The position numbers and the translations under genes are program-made. A stretch of DNA of 64,000 nt from positions 186,001-250,000 of the forward strand of contig CAWKEY010000044.1 in assembly GCA_963848675.1 (NCBI GenBank). The letters run 5' to 3'. This DNA comes from CAWKEY01 sp963848675 (GTDB lineage Bacteria > Pseudomonadota > Gammaproteobacteria > Methylococcales > Methylomonadaceae). Position 1 is the stretch's first letter. Each line of letters starts with the position of its first letter. Of this stretch, positions 1 to 8,453 are shown in pieces. The notes under the pieces are model-generated. The model made no database searches and had not been told where the DNA came from. It saw only the letters and a list, made by a program, of their open reading frames with translations.

Positions 1-93
1 GCTCGCTCTCATCAACGTCTTTCTGTAGACGCTATTTTTGCCTATACACGAGTGAGCGCTATTTATAAAACTGAAGAGAAAAAATTTATTTAA
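1..93 (+). CDS. C-terminal end of an unidentified protein (partial)
   Basis: Frame 1 is open from the window edge to a TAA at 91-93 and encodes 30 residues ending in TEEKKFI. Only the tail is visible, so no family can be assigned. It lies about 70 nt upstream of tssA on the same strand, so it is probably another T6SS cluster gene, but that is inference from position only. Confidence 0.4.
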   Translation, partial: ARSHQRLSVDAIFAYTRVSAIYKTEEKKFI

Positions 94-163
94 ACAGCTT
101 TTAAGCATTAGAACTTCGGTGTTAGTATTGGTTTTTGTTGGATTTACAAAAAAGGTGAAATCA

Positions 164-1291
164 TTGTCTGACTTAGCTTTGGAAAATTACCTTAAAGAAA
201 TTGCTCCTGGCTCTCCATGCGGCGAAAATCTGGAGACAGATTCAGTTTTTATCAGCCTTGAACAAGAGGCTAAAGGGACTCCCGAACGTCAAATAGGAGA
301 CTCAATTGTTTCCGCAAAGGATCCTGACTGGAAAAAAGTTCGTGATTTAGCCTTTTCATTATTGGAGCGTAGCCGGGATATTCAGGTTGCTATGCACCTG
401 ACCTGTGCACTAGTTCATACTGATGGCTTTAGTGGTCTGGACAATGGTCTAACGCTTATTCAGGAATATTTGCAGAAATATTGGGATGATGTCTACCCAC
501 GCCAGGATCCTGAAGATGACTATCCTGTGCTACGTATGAATACGCTATCCACACTCAATGATTACAACAGAATTCTGGATCCCCTTATCAATATTCCTCT
601 TACTATCTCAACTTTGGGCAATTTTTCCTGGAATCAAATAGAAACTTCGAAAAATAAAGTCGATGCCTTAAGTCACATGACTCAAGAAGCATATTCAAAG
701 AGGGATTTTGATAAGGATTCTCCGGTTACTTTGGAAGAAGCGAAAAAAATGGCTTCTGATGAACTGACTTCTATTGAAGCAGCATTCAACTCCACCAACA
801 TTGAAACTCTGAAAAGTCAGGAAAAAACTATAAAGCATGCCCTGGAACAGGCTGAAGGAATTGTAGCCATTACTTCTGATAAGGTTGGTTCCGAAAATGC
901 GCCAGACGTTTCCCGTTTGATAACTTTATTAAAGAGCCTCCAAAAATTATTAGGCGAAAAAATTAAACTAATAGAGGCTATTGCACTTGAGCAGCGCGTT
1001 TCTGAAGCTGAAATAATGGATCAGGTGGGTACTGGTGTTGGTTTAACAAAAGGCGGTGTTGCTAAAGTTAAAACTGCTGGTATACAAACTCGTCAAGAAG
1101 TCATTTCAGAGATTGATGAAATTTGTAAATATTTTGAACATTACGAACCTACTAGCCCCGTTCCGTTTCTTATGCAACGGGCAAAAAAGCTACTATCCAT
1201 GAACTTCATGGAGATTTTACAGGATCTTACTCCTGATGCGGTCAGTCAGGCAGAAAAAATTTGTGGTGTGCAAAAACAGGATCAAACTTAA
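164..1291 (+). CDS. tssA: T6SS baseplate/sheath-assembly protein TssA
   Basis: The 375-residue product carries the ImpA N-terminal motif APGSPCGENLETD near its start, typical of TssA. TssA proteins recruit baseplate components and coordinate tube and sheath polymerisation in the cytoplasm. A GTG at 119 opens the frame, but I prefer TTG at 164: AGGTGA lies 5-10 nt upstream and the product then begins SDLALENYL, with the ImpA domain close to the N-terminus. The middle and C-terminal regions are helical and less conserved, as usual for the family. It is followed after 53 nt by tssB, so it probably heads or continues the T6SS operon. Confidence 0.9.
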   Translation: MSDLALENYLKEIAPGSPCGENLETDSVFISLEQEAKGTPERQIGDSIVSAKDPDWKKVRDLAFSLLERSRDIQVAMHLTCALVHTDGFSGLDNGLTLIQEYLQKYWDDVYPRQDPEDDYPVLRMNTLSTLNDYNRILDPLINIPLTISTLGNFSWNQIETSKNKVDALSHMTQEAYSKRDFDKDSPVTLEEAKKMASDELTSIEAAFNSTNIETLKSQEKTIKHALEQAEGIVAITSDKVGSENAPDVSRLITLLKSLQKLLGEKIKLIEAIALEQRVSEAEIMDQVGTGVGLTKGGVAKVKTAGIQTRQEVISEIDEICKYFEHYEPTSPVPFLMQRAKKLLSMNFMEILQDLTPDAVSQAEKICGVQKQDQT

Positions 1292-1344
1292 AAAATGAAA
1301 CGTTTTAAAGAACTAATTCTTTAGTTATTAATAAGGTAAAAAAA

Positions 1345-1896
1345 ATGGCAAAAGCAAGTAGTCAAAAATTCATTGCCCGCAACCGAGCACCAAGAGTGCA
1401 GATTGAATATGATGTCGAACTTTACGGTGCGGAGAAAAAAATTCAATTACCTTTTGTAATGGGGGTGATGGCCGATTTGTCCGGAAAGCCGGCAGAAGAA
1501 TTACCACCGGTAGCTGATCGGGGGTTTCTGGAAATTGATGTTGATAATTTCGATGACCGTTTAAAAGCAATGAAACCGAGAGTAGCGTTTCAAGTACCGA
1601 ATGTTCTGACTGGCGAAGGCAATTTAAGTGTCGATATCACCTTTGAAAGTATGGATGATTTCTCTCCAGGCGCCGTAGCAAGTAAAGTTGAAGGTCTCAA
1701 TCAGTTACTCAAGGCACGCACCCAGCTATCCAATCTTCTTACCTATATGGACGGCAAAGGCGGTGCTGAAGAACTGATTGCAAAGGCGCTAAATGATTCT
1801 GCGTTGCTGCAGTCGCTGGCATCAGCGCCCAAACCGGCGGCTGAAACAGGTACAACTGATGAAGCCGGTGAGTCCGGCAAGACAGAGGAGAGTTAA
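1345..1896 (+). CDS. tssB: T6SS contractile sheath small subunit TssB
   Basis: This 183-residue protein matches the VipA/ImpB family: an N-terminal segment RAPRVQIEYDVELYG followed by FVMGVMADLSG and the DVDNFDDR motif near residues 66-73. TssB pairs with TssC to form the cytoplasmic contractile sheath. The C-terminus is an acidic, low-complexity tail. AAGGT precedes the ATG by about 9 nt. The stop is 2 nt before the tssC start, indicating translational coupling. Confidence 0.95.
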   Translation: MAKASSQKFIARNRAPRVQIEYDVELYGAEKKIQLPFVMGVMADLSGKPAEELPPVADRGFLEIDVDNFDDRLKAMKPRVAFQVPNVLTGEGNLSVDITFESMDDFSPGAVASKVEGLNQLLKARTQLSNLLTYMDGKGGAEELIAKALNDSALLQSLASAPKPAAETGTTDEAGESGKTEES

Positions 1897-1898
1897 CG

Positions 1899-3404
1899 AT
1901 GGCCGAAACCGAAACTCAGGCAATCGGCGCGACTGCTGAAGCGCCAACCGAAACATTGGAAACCGGCGATTTCGCCACATTGCTGCAAAAAGAATTCAAA
2001 CCTAAGTCGGAGCGGGCAAAGGAAGCCGTACAAGATGCGGTCAAAACTCTGGCGGAACAGGCGCTGGCGAAAACCAACTTGATTTCCGATGATGCCGTCA
2101 AATCGATCGAAGCTATCATTGCGGAAATCGATAAGCGTTTAAGCGACCAGGTGAACCGGATTATGCACCACCCGGATTTTCAAAAACTGGAAGGGAGCTG
2201 GCGTGGCATGCACTATTTGATCAATAACACTGAAACGGACGAAATGTTAAAGATTAAAGTTCTAAATATCTCCAAAAAGGATGTGCACAAAACCTTGAAG
2301 AAATTTAAAGGAACTGCCTGGGACCAAAGTCCGCTTTTTAAAAAGATCTACGAACACGAATACGGCTTGTTTGGAGGCGAGCCTTTCGGATGCTTGTTAG
2401 GCGATTATGAATTCGATCACCGCCCAACCGATGTTGATTTTTTAAATGGTATTGCCGAAATTTCGGCGGCTGCTCATGTGCCCTTTATCGCCGCTGCGGC
2501 GCCAACTTTGATGAATATGGAATCATGGCAGGAATTGTCCGCCCCCCGTGATCTGACCAAAATTTTTCAAACCCCTGAATATGCCTCATGGCGTTCATTG
2601 CGGGAAGCAGAAGATTCGCGTTACATAGGCTTGGCGATGCCGCGCTTCTTATCGCGTTTGCCTTACGGCGCAAAAACAGCTCCGGTAGAAGAGTTCGCTT
2701 TCGAGGAAGATGTCGAACATGCTGACCATAACAAATACACCTGGTCCAATTCCGCTTATGCAATGGCCGTGAATATAAACCGGGCGTTCAAACTTTACGG
2801 CTGGTGTTCACGTATCCGGGGCATTGAGTCCGGTGGGGCGGTAGAGGGCTTACCGACGCACACTTTCCCTACCGACGATGGCGGTGTAGACATGAAATGT
2901 CCGACCGAAATTGCCATTAGCGATCGTCGAGAGGCCGAACTCGCTAAAAACGGCTTTATGCCTTTGCTGCACAAAAAAAACTCGGATTTTGCCGCCTTTA
3001 TCGGTGCCCAGTCTTTACAAAAGCCGTTCGAATACGACGATCCAGATGCGACTGCCAACGCCAATCTTTCGGCACGTCTACCTTATCTGTTTGCAGTTTG
3101 CCGTTTCGCTCACTATTTAAAATGTATCGTCAGGGATAAAATTGGCTCTTTTAAAGAGCGCGACGATATGGAGAAATGGCTAAATAAATGGATCAGTAAT
3201 TATGTTGAGTCGAATCCAGCTACCGCTTCCGAGGAGGATAAAGCGAGAAAGCCGCTAGCGGCCGCAGAAGTGGTGGTGGAAGAAGTTAAGGGAAATCCAG
3301 GATATTACACATCGAAGTTCTTTTTACGGCCACATTACCAGTTGGAAGGACTGACTGTTTCGTTACGTTTGGTTTCCAAGCTGCCGTCGCAAAAAGGCGC
3401 TTGA
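1899..3404 (+). CDS. tssC: T6SS contractile sheath large subunit TssC
   Basis: A full-length TssC/VipB of 501 residues. Family hallmarks are HHPDFQKLEGSWRGMHYL near residue 90, GEPFGCLLGDYEFDH near 160, and FMPLLHKKNSDFAAFIGAQS near 350, followed by the complete C-terminal domain. It assembles with TssB into the sheath whose contraction drives the Hcp tube. GAGGAG lies just upstream of the ATG. A shortened TssC-like half appears again at 26.6-28.2 kb fused to a TssB half; this copy is the canonical one. Confidence 0.96.
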   Translation: MAETETQAIGATAEAPTETLETGDFATLLQKEFKPKSERAKEAVQDAVKTLAEQALAKTNLISDDAVKSIEAIIAEIDKRLSDQVNRIMHHPDFQKLEGSWRGMHYLINNTETDEMLKIKVLNISKKDVHKTLKKFKGTAWDQSPLFKKIYEHEYGLFGGEPFGCLLGDYEFDHRPTDVDFLNGIAEISAAAHVPFIAAAAPTLMNMESWQELSAPRDLTKIFQTPEYASWRSLREAEDSRYIGLAMPRFLSRLPYGAKTAPVEEFAFEEDVEHADHNKYTWSNSAYAMAVNINRAFKLYGWCSRIRGIESGGAVEGLPTHTFPTDDGGVDMKCPTEIAISDRREAELAKNGFMPLLHKKNSDFAAFIGAQSLQKPFEYDDPDATANANLSARLPYLFAVCRFAHYLKCIVRDKIGSFKERDDMEKWLNKWISNYVESNPATASEEDKARKPLAAAEVVVEEVKGNPGYYTSKFFLRPHYQLEGLTVSLRLVSKLPSQKGA

Positions 3405-3533
3405 TTGCGTAACGGATGTATATTGTTGTTATTAGGAATCTGAGTCGGCTAGTGCAAATTTTATTGATTACGGGATTGCCGATAAAGATAACAGGGATAA
3501 GTTATTTTTTCATTCACTTAAAGAGGAATTATC

Positions 3534-4019
3534 ATGGCTACCAATTGTTATTTAAAAGCTGACCCTATCAAAGGGGAATCTACCGACGATAAACATAAAG
3601 ACTGGATTGAAGTCGAAAGCTTCAGCCATGGTTTATCGCAGCCGACATCCGGCGCTAGCGGAACCGGGGGACGTGCAGCCGCGCGTGCGGATTTCGGAAG
3701 TTTCAATATTTTTAAAGCCGTCGATAAGGCGTCTTGCGATTTAAATCTGTTTTGTGCCCAAGGCAAACACATTGCCAAACTGGAACTTGAAGTGTGCCAG
3801 GAAACCGGCGAAAAAGTCTGTTATCTAAAATATGAATTGGAGAATGCCATGGTGCAATCCGTTCAGATCAATGGTGGCGGTTCGCAAAGGGCAACGGAAT
3901 CCGTTGCCTTCAGTTATGACAAAATAGCCTGGACCTATACAGCGGTTAAAGACGATGGTAGCGCCGGGGACAAAGTTGGGCCGAAAAAATGGAATCTGGA
4001 GCTCAATAAAGCGGAATAA
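3534..4019 (+). CDS. hcp: T6SS inner-tube protein Hcp (TssD)
   Basis: The 161-residue product fits the Hcp1 family: CYLKADPIKGES at the N-terminus, WIEVESFSHGLSQP and a beta-rich body. Hcp hexamers stack into the tube inside the TssBC sheath and are expelled with VgrG. The gene is set apart by 129 nt from tssC, with AGAGGAA before its ATG, and followed by a strong stem at 4050-4071. This spacing is consistent with higher, separately tuned expression of this abundant structural protein. Confidence 0.94.
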   Translation: MATNCYLKADPIKGESTDDKHKDWIEVESFSHGLSQPTSGASGTGGRAAARADFGSFNIFKAVDKASCDLNLFCAQGKHIAKLELEVCQETGEKVCYLKYELENAMVQSVQINGGGSQRATESVAFSYDKIAWTYTAVKDDGSAGDKVGPKKWNLELNKAE

Positions 4020-4049
4020 GCTTTCCATTGTTCCGAAAATGGTAGGCAG

Positions 4050-4071
4050 GCGGATGGGTTGTCCCATCCGC
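4050..4071 (+). terminator. Stem-loop downstream of hcp
   Basis: GCGGATGGG and CCCATCCGC form a perfect 9-bp stem with a 4-nt loop (TTGT), 31 nt after the hcp stop and 37 nt before tagJ. No run of T follows, so it is better read as a partial terminator or mRNA 3'-end stabiliser that separates the hcp message from downstream genes than as a full rho-independent terminator. Confidence 0.5.
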
Positions 4072-4107
4072 TCTGTACTCAGATTAAATAAATCCGGTGC
4101 ACGTAAG

Positions 4108-4932
4108 ATGACGGCAGAAGAACGTTTGCAGCAAGGCGATTTACAAGGCGCTTTATATCAACTTCAGGAGCAGGTACGAGCACAGCCTGCAAAAGCTGAA
4201 TACCGCGTTTTTCTGTTTCAGCTTTTATCGGTGATGGGCCAATGGGATCGGGCTTTAACCCAGTTAAGTGTTGCTGGTGAACTGGATGACGCAACCCTGG
4301 CGATGGTTGCCATGTACAAACAAGTAATTGCCTGCGAACGATTTCGGGAAGAGGTTTTTCTTGGACGGAGGGATCCAGTGGTGTTCGGCCGGCCTGAGGA
4401 ATGGCTGGCTCTATCGCTTCAGGCGCTAAAACTGACTGCAGAAGCCCAATACTTGAAATCTCAAGACCTTCGTGAACGCGCATTCGACATGGCCCCTGTG
4501 GTTTCCGGAAACATCGACGGGACAGCCTTTGATTGGCTTGCCGACAGTGATCCTCGCTTAGGTCCTATTTTAGAGGCGGTGATTGAAGGACGATATTTTT
4601 GGATTCCATTGCAACGCATTCGCTCCGTAAACATCGAAAAGCCTGTTGACCTTAGGGATGTTGTTTGGCTACCGGCACATTTCACCTGGACTAATGGCGG
4701 CGATAGCTATGGCGTAATACCTGCGCGTTATCCTGAATCTTATAAAAACGACGACCCGTTGTTTGCGCTTTCCCGCAAAACCGCTTGGCAAGATTACGGA
4801 AACGGCTTATTTCTGGGCATAGGTCAAAAAACCTTGACGACCGAATCATCTGATTATGCACTTATGGATGTGCGGTCCATTCAATTTAATACGGCGGACG
4901 AACAACCAGAAAAGGAGCATTCAGGTGGCTAG
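4108..4932 (+). CDS. tagJ: T6SS accessory protein TagJ/ImpE
   Basis: The product resembles the ImpE family: an N-terminal TPR-like segment (AEERLQQGDLQGALYQLQEQ) followed by a conserved C-terminal domain with WIPLQRIRSV and DVVWLPAHFTW. ImpE/TagJ binds the sheath subunit TssB in some systems. The frame is open from 3955 inside hcp, but the start at ATG 4108 gives the normal family N-terminus and a 274-residue protein. Its end overlaps the GTG of tssE by 8 nt. Confidence 0.85.
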   Translation: MTAEERLQQGDLQGALYQLQEQVRAQPAKAEYRVFLFQLLSVMGQWDRALTQLSVAGELDDATLAMVAMYKQVIACERFREEVFLGRRDPVVFGRPEEWLALSLQALKLTAEAQYLKSQDLRERAFDMAPVVSGNIDGTAFDWLADSDPRLGPILEAVIEGRYFWIPLQRIRSVNIEKPVDLRDVVWLPAHFTWTNGGDSYGVIPARYPESYKNDDPLFALSRKTAWQDYGNGLFLGIGQKTLTTESSDYALMDVRSIQFNTADEQPEKEHSGG

Positions 4933-5593
4933 AACGCTGCCCAAAAATCGTTTTTTGCCATCATTGCTCGATCGTCTGACCGATGATGACCCGATTAACA
5001 ATTCGATTCGCATACAAAAAGAAAAAATTCAAAGTATTGAAAAAACGCTTGCCGAACTGCTGCTAAAGCCATCGGCTCCTGAATCGAAGTCAGAGGAGAA
5101 TCGTTCGCATCGGCATCAATTGCAAAAGCAACTTGATCAAGTGCGTGCAGAATTTAGCGCTTTGACCATGTCGGTAAGTTCCTTGAAGGAAATTCGCGCC
5201 TGCGTTAAGCGGGATTTGGACTGGCTGCTAAACGCCAGCCAGTATTCGCCCCAAAAGGATTTGGAAGGCTATCCCGAGGTCGCCGCCTCGGTTTTAAATT
5301 ATGGTACCCCGGATCTGACCGGCAAAACTGTATCGGGTTTTGACGTGCGGACTATGGAACAATTCCTTAAGCAAGTGCTTATTAATTTCGAACCGCGCAT
5401 TATTCGTCGCACTTTAATGGTGCGAGTTACCGCGGATAAAACCCTGTTCGACCATAATGCCTTGGCATTCGAAATTGAAGGCGAATTGTGGGCGGAGCCC
5501 CAACCGCTCTATTTGCATTTACGTACTGAGTTCGAATTGGAAAGTGGTAACGTCTCGGTTTTAGATTATCGTCCTAAGGGCCCGCAGACATGA
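4925..5593 (+). CDS. tssE: T6SS baseplate protein TssE (gp25-like)
   Basis: The C-terminal two thirds form a gp25-like baseplate domain, including GYPEVAASVLNYGTPDL and LINFEPRIIRR, and the family's terminal strand motif. TssE is a wedge component that links baseplate and sheath. I place the start at GTG 4925 (AAGGAG about 8 nt upstream), giving ARTLPKNRFLPSLLDRL at the N-terminus, typical of TssE. The protein has 222 residues, longer than many TssE because of a helical, charged segment at about residues 20-95. It overlaps tagJ and, through ATGA, tssF. Confidence 0.9.
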   Translation: MARTLPKNRFLPSLLDRLTDDDPINNSIRIQKEKIQSIEKTLAELLLKPSAPESKSEENRSHRHQLQKQLDQVRAEFSALTMSVSSLKEIRACVKRDLDWLLNASQYSPQKDLEGYPEVAASVLNYGTPDLTGKTVSGFDVRTMEQFLKQVLINFEPRIIRRTLMVRVTADKTLFDHNALAFEIEGELWAEPQPLYLHLRTEFELESGNVSVLDYRPKGPQT

Positions 5594-7464
5594 TTCCCCG
5601 GATGATTGAACACTACCAGAGAGAGTTACAGTTTATTCGCGAAATGGGCGCGGAATTTGCCAAGAGTCACCCAAAAATCGCCGCAGGACTCGATTTAGGA
5701 GGTACCGAATGTGCCGATCCGTATGTCGAACGACTTTTGGAAAGCTTCGCTTTCCTGACCGCGCGCATCCAATTGAAAATGGAAGCCGAGTTTCCCCGTT
5801 TCACCCAGCATTTGCTGGAAATGGTTTACCCTCACTATTTGGCGCCGCTACCTTCGATGGCGGTGGTGCAATTTAAACCTGATCTTAAAGGGGGCGTCAC
5901 AGAAGATGGGTTTGTATTGCCCAAGCATACCAGATTAAGAAGTAATTCCAGCGTCCAAGGTCGAACAAAATGTGAATTTCAGACGGCGCATGAATTAAAA
6001 CTATGGCCTCTGCAATTGACTGAAGCTAATTACTTGCCTGTAGGAGAAGCAGTTCGCTATGCCGGTTTGGAAATTAAGGGTGTTAAAGCAGGCCTTCGTT
6101 TACGTTTGGAAACGGTATTAGATATTCCCTTGCAAAAGCTTAGCATAGATCGGCTACCCGTTTATTTGCACGGCAGCGGTAAAGTTCCATTGCAACTGTA
6201 TGAGTTGATCATGGGCCACCCTTTGGCTATTGTAATTCAGCCGCCAGGGCAAGATCCTGCATGGAAGCAGCAATTAAATAAATCGGCTATTAAACCAATG
6301 GGGTTTGAAGCTGAACAGGCTTTGTTGCCCTATGCCGCTCCATCATTTCAAGGTTATCGTTTATTACAAGAATATTTTGCTCTTCCGCAACGGTTCTTAT
6401 TTATTGAAATTGGAAATCTTCAAGCCGCTTTTCAACGGTGCGATCAAACAGCTTTAGAAATGGTGATTTTATTAGATAAGTCGATACCGGAAATGGAGGA
6501 ATTAACAAGCGTTAATAATTTTGCACTCTATTGCACGCCAGCGATTAATTTGTTTCCCAAAAAAACGGATAGAGTTCATTTGAGTCACCTGAGTACAGAA
6601 CACCACCTTGTTATCGATAAAACCAGACAATATGACTACGAAGTGCATTCCGTTTTGGAGGTGGCGGGCTACGGCGCTGCAGATATGGCAGAGGAAACTT
6701 TTCGACCTTTTTATTCAAACCAGCAAGACTTGGGGCTTCAAGGTGATTTTGCATACTACACGCTGAGACGCCAGCCTGCCTTGGTTCCTGTCAGCATGAG
6801 TAACAAGAGAATAAAATCAGATTATCTAGGCAGTGAGGTTTTTATTTCACTAGTGGATGCCAGCGAGACTCCTTACCGGAGTGACTTAAAGCAGTTAGGT
6901 GTCAATACTTTATGTACAAATCGTGATCTGCCAAAGTTGATGCTGATAGGCGAGGGAGCGACTGATTTTACCCTAGAAATTAGTGCGCCTGTAGAAGCTG
7001 TCTGTTGCTTGGTTAGGCCGACAGACCCTAAGCCTAGTCATGCTGAAGGACAACATGCTTGGCGATTGATTAGCCACTTGGCGTTGAATTATCTGACCCT
7101 GATTAATAATGATGAGATCCAAGGCGCAACTGCACTACAGGATTTATTAAGGCTTTATGGGGATTACGCCAATGCCTCTGTAGCTAAACAAATAGAAGGT
7201 CTTTTGGAGGTCAGTAGTCGTTCAGTGGTGCTTCGTGTCCCGATTTCGGGTCCAATGTGTTTTGGTCGAGGAGTAGAAATAACAGTTACTTTTGACGATA
7301 TGGCTTTTGAAGGGGCAAGTAGCTTTCTGTTAGGTGCTGTTTTGGATAAGTTTTTCTGTAAATATGTATCTATTAACAGTTTTACGCAGGCAGTTATAAA
7401 AACAAAAAAACTTGGGGAGATTATGCGATGGCCGGTCAGGACGGGGACTCGAACACTGGTTTAG
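5590..7464 (+). CDS. tssF: T6SS baseplate protein TssF
   Basis: A 624-residue ImpG/VasA family protein with the diagnostic N-terminus YQRELQFIREMGAEFAKSHP and EAEFPRFTQHLLEMVYPHYL. TssF forms the wedge of the T6SS baseplate with TssG, TssE and TssK. The start overlaps the tssE stop in an ATGA arrangement, and the C-terminus overlaps the first 37 nt of tssG, showing tight coupling. Confidence 0.95.
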   Translation: MIPRMIEHYQRELQFIREMGAEFAKSHPKIAAGLDLGGTECADPYVERLLESFAFLTARIQLKMEAEFPRFTQHLLEMVYPHYLAPLPSMAVVQFKPDLKGGVTEDGFVLPKHTRLRSNSSVQGRTKCEFQTAHELKLWPLQLTEANYLPVGEAVRYAGLEIKGVKAGLRLRLETVLDIPLQKLSIDRLPVYLHGSGKVPLQLYELIMGHPLAIVIQPPGQDPAWKQQLNKSAIKPMGFEAEQALLPYAAPSFQGYRLLQEYFALPQRFLFIEIGNLQAAFQRCDQTALEMVILLDKSIPEMEELTSVNNFALYCTPAINLFPKKTDRVHLSHLSTEHHLVIDKTRQYDYEVHSVLEVAGYGAADMAEETFRPFYSNQQDLGLQGDFAYYTLRRQPALVPVSMSNKRIKSDYLGSEVFISLVDASETPYRSDLKQLGVNTLCTNRDLPKLMLIGEGATDFTLEISAPVEAVCCLVRPTDPKPSHAEGQHAWRLISHLALNYLTLINNDEIQGATALQDLLRLYGDYANASVAKQIEGLLEVSSRSVVLRVPISGPMCFGRGVEITVTFDDMAFEGASSFLLGAVLDKFFCKYVSINSFTQAVIKTKKLGEIMRWPVRTGTRTLV

Positions 7465-8453
7465 ATTTATTAGTTGAATTAGCAAATGATCCTTATAAAT
7501 TTGGTTTTTATGAGTTATTGCGGCAGTTCGAATGCTTATATAAAAATAATCCTCGATTTGGCTATTCAGCTCTTCCTAAAAATGATGCGGTTAGGCTAGG
7601 GCAAACCCCAAGTCTTTTATTTGCAGCTTCCACGTTAGATTCATTTGCAAGAGACGACAATCAGTTAGCACGCCTTAAGGTCTTGTTTTTTGGAGTATTT
7701 GGCCCTAATGGCCCGTTGCCGCTCCATTTAACAGAGTATGCAAGAAATCGCATACGAAATGCCAAAGATACGACTTTATCCGACTTTGCGGATATGTTTC
7801 ATCATCGCTTATTATGTTTATTTTATCGCGCGTGGGCAGATAAGGAGCCGACTGTTCAGCTAGACCGGCCCGAAAATGATAAATTCTTACTCTATGTTGG
7901 ATCGTTGCTGGGGCTAGGAGATGAATCTCTTCGGCAGCGAGACGCTATTAGTGACCATACTAAGTTGCATTTTGCCGGGCATTTCGGTTGTCATACGCAT
8001 CATAGTGAGGGATTGATATCTATCCTCAATGATTATTTTGGGGTTACAGTCAAAATACATGAATTTGTCGGTGAATGGCTAGATATTCCTGAAGATAGTT
8101 ACTGTTATTTGAATAGAATAGAAGCAACAGGACAACTTGGAATTTCGGCGGTGATAGGTGTAAAAAGTTGGCAATGCCAACATAAATTCCGGATCGTTAT
8201 GGGACCCTTAACGCTGAAAGAGTATGAAAATCTGTTACCTACAGGTAACAGATTGAAGAGTCTCCTCGACTTGGTAAGTAATTATATCGGATTCGAATTT
8301 AACTGGGACGTAAACCTGCTATTAAAAAAAGATCAAGTTTCCGCCACGCAATTAGGCCGATATGGTCAGCTGGGCTGGACAAGCTGGTTGCAAACTGCTA
8401 AAAGAGAATTCGATGCAAATGATTTGTATCTCAGAAGGGAGATGCTTGTATGA
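7428..8453 (+). CDS. tssG: T6SS baseplate protein TssG
   Basis: ImpH/VasB family, 341 residues. Visible motifs are PYKFGFYELLRQFECLYK, FGVFGPNGPLPLHLTEYA and the conserved RLLCLFYRAWA. TssG partners TssF in the baseplate wedge. GGGGAG lies about 10 nt upstream of the ATG, inside the end of tssF. The stop overlaps the clpV start by 4 nt. Confidence 0.94.
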   Translation: MAGQDGDSNTGLDLLVELANDPYKFGFYELLRQFECLYKNNPRFGYSALPKNDAVRLGQTPSLLFAASTLDSFARDDNQLARLKVLFFGVFGPNGPLPLHLTEYARNRIRNAKDTTLSDFADMFHHRLLCLFYRAWADKEPTVQLDRPENDKFLLYVGSLLGLGDESLRQRDAISDHTKLHFAGHFGCHTHHSEGLISILNDYFGVTVKIHEFVGEWLDIPEDSYCYLNRIEATGQLGISAVIGVKSWQCQHKFRIVMGPLTLKEYENLLPTGNRLKSLLDLVSNYIGFEFNWDVNLLLKKDQVSATQLGRYGQLGWTSWLQTAKREFDANDLYLRREMLV

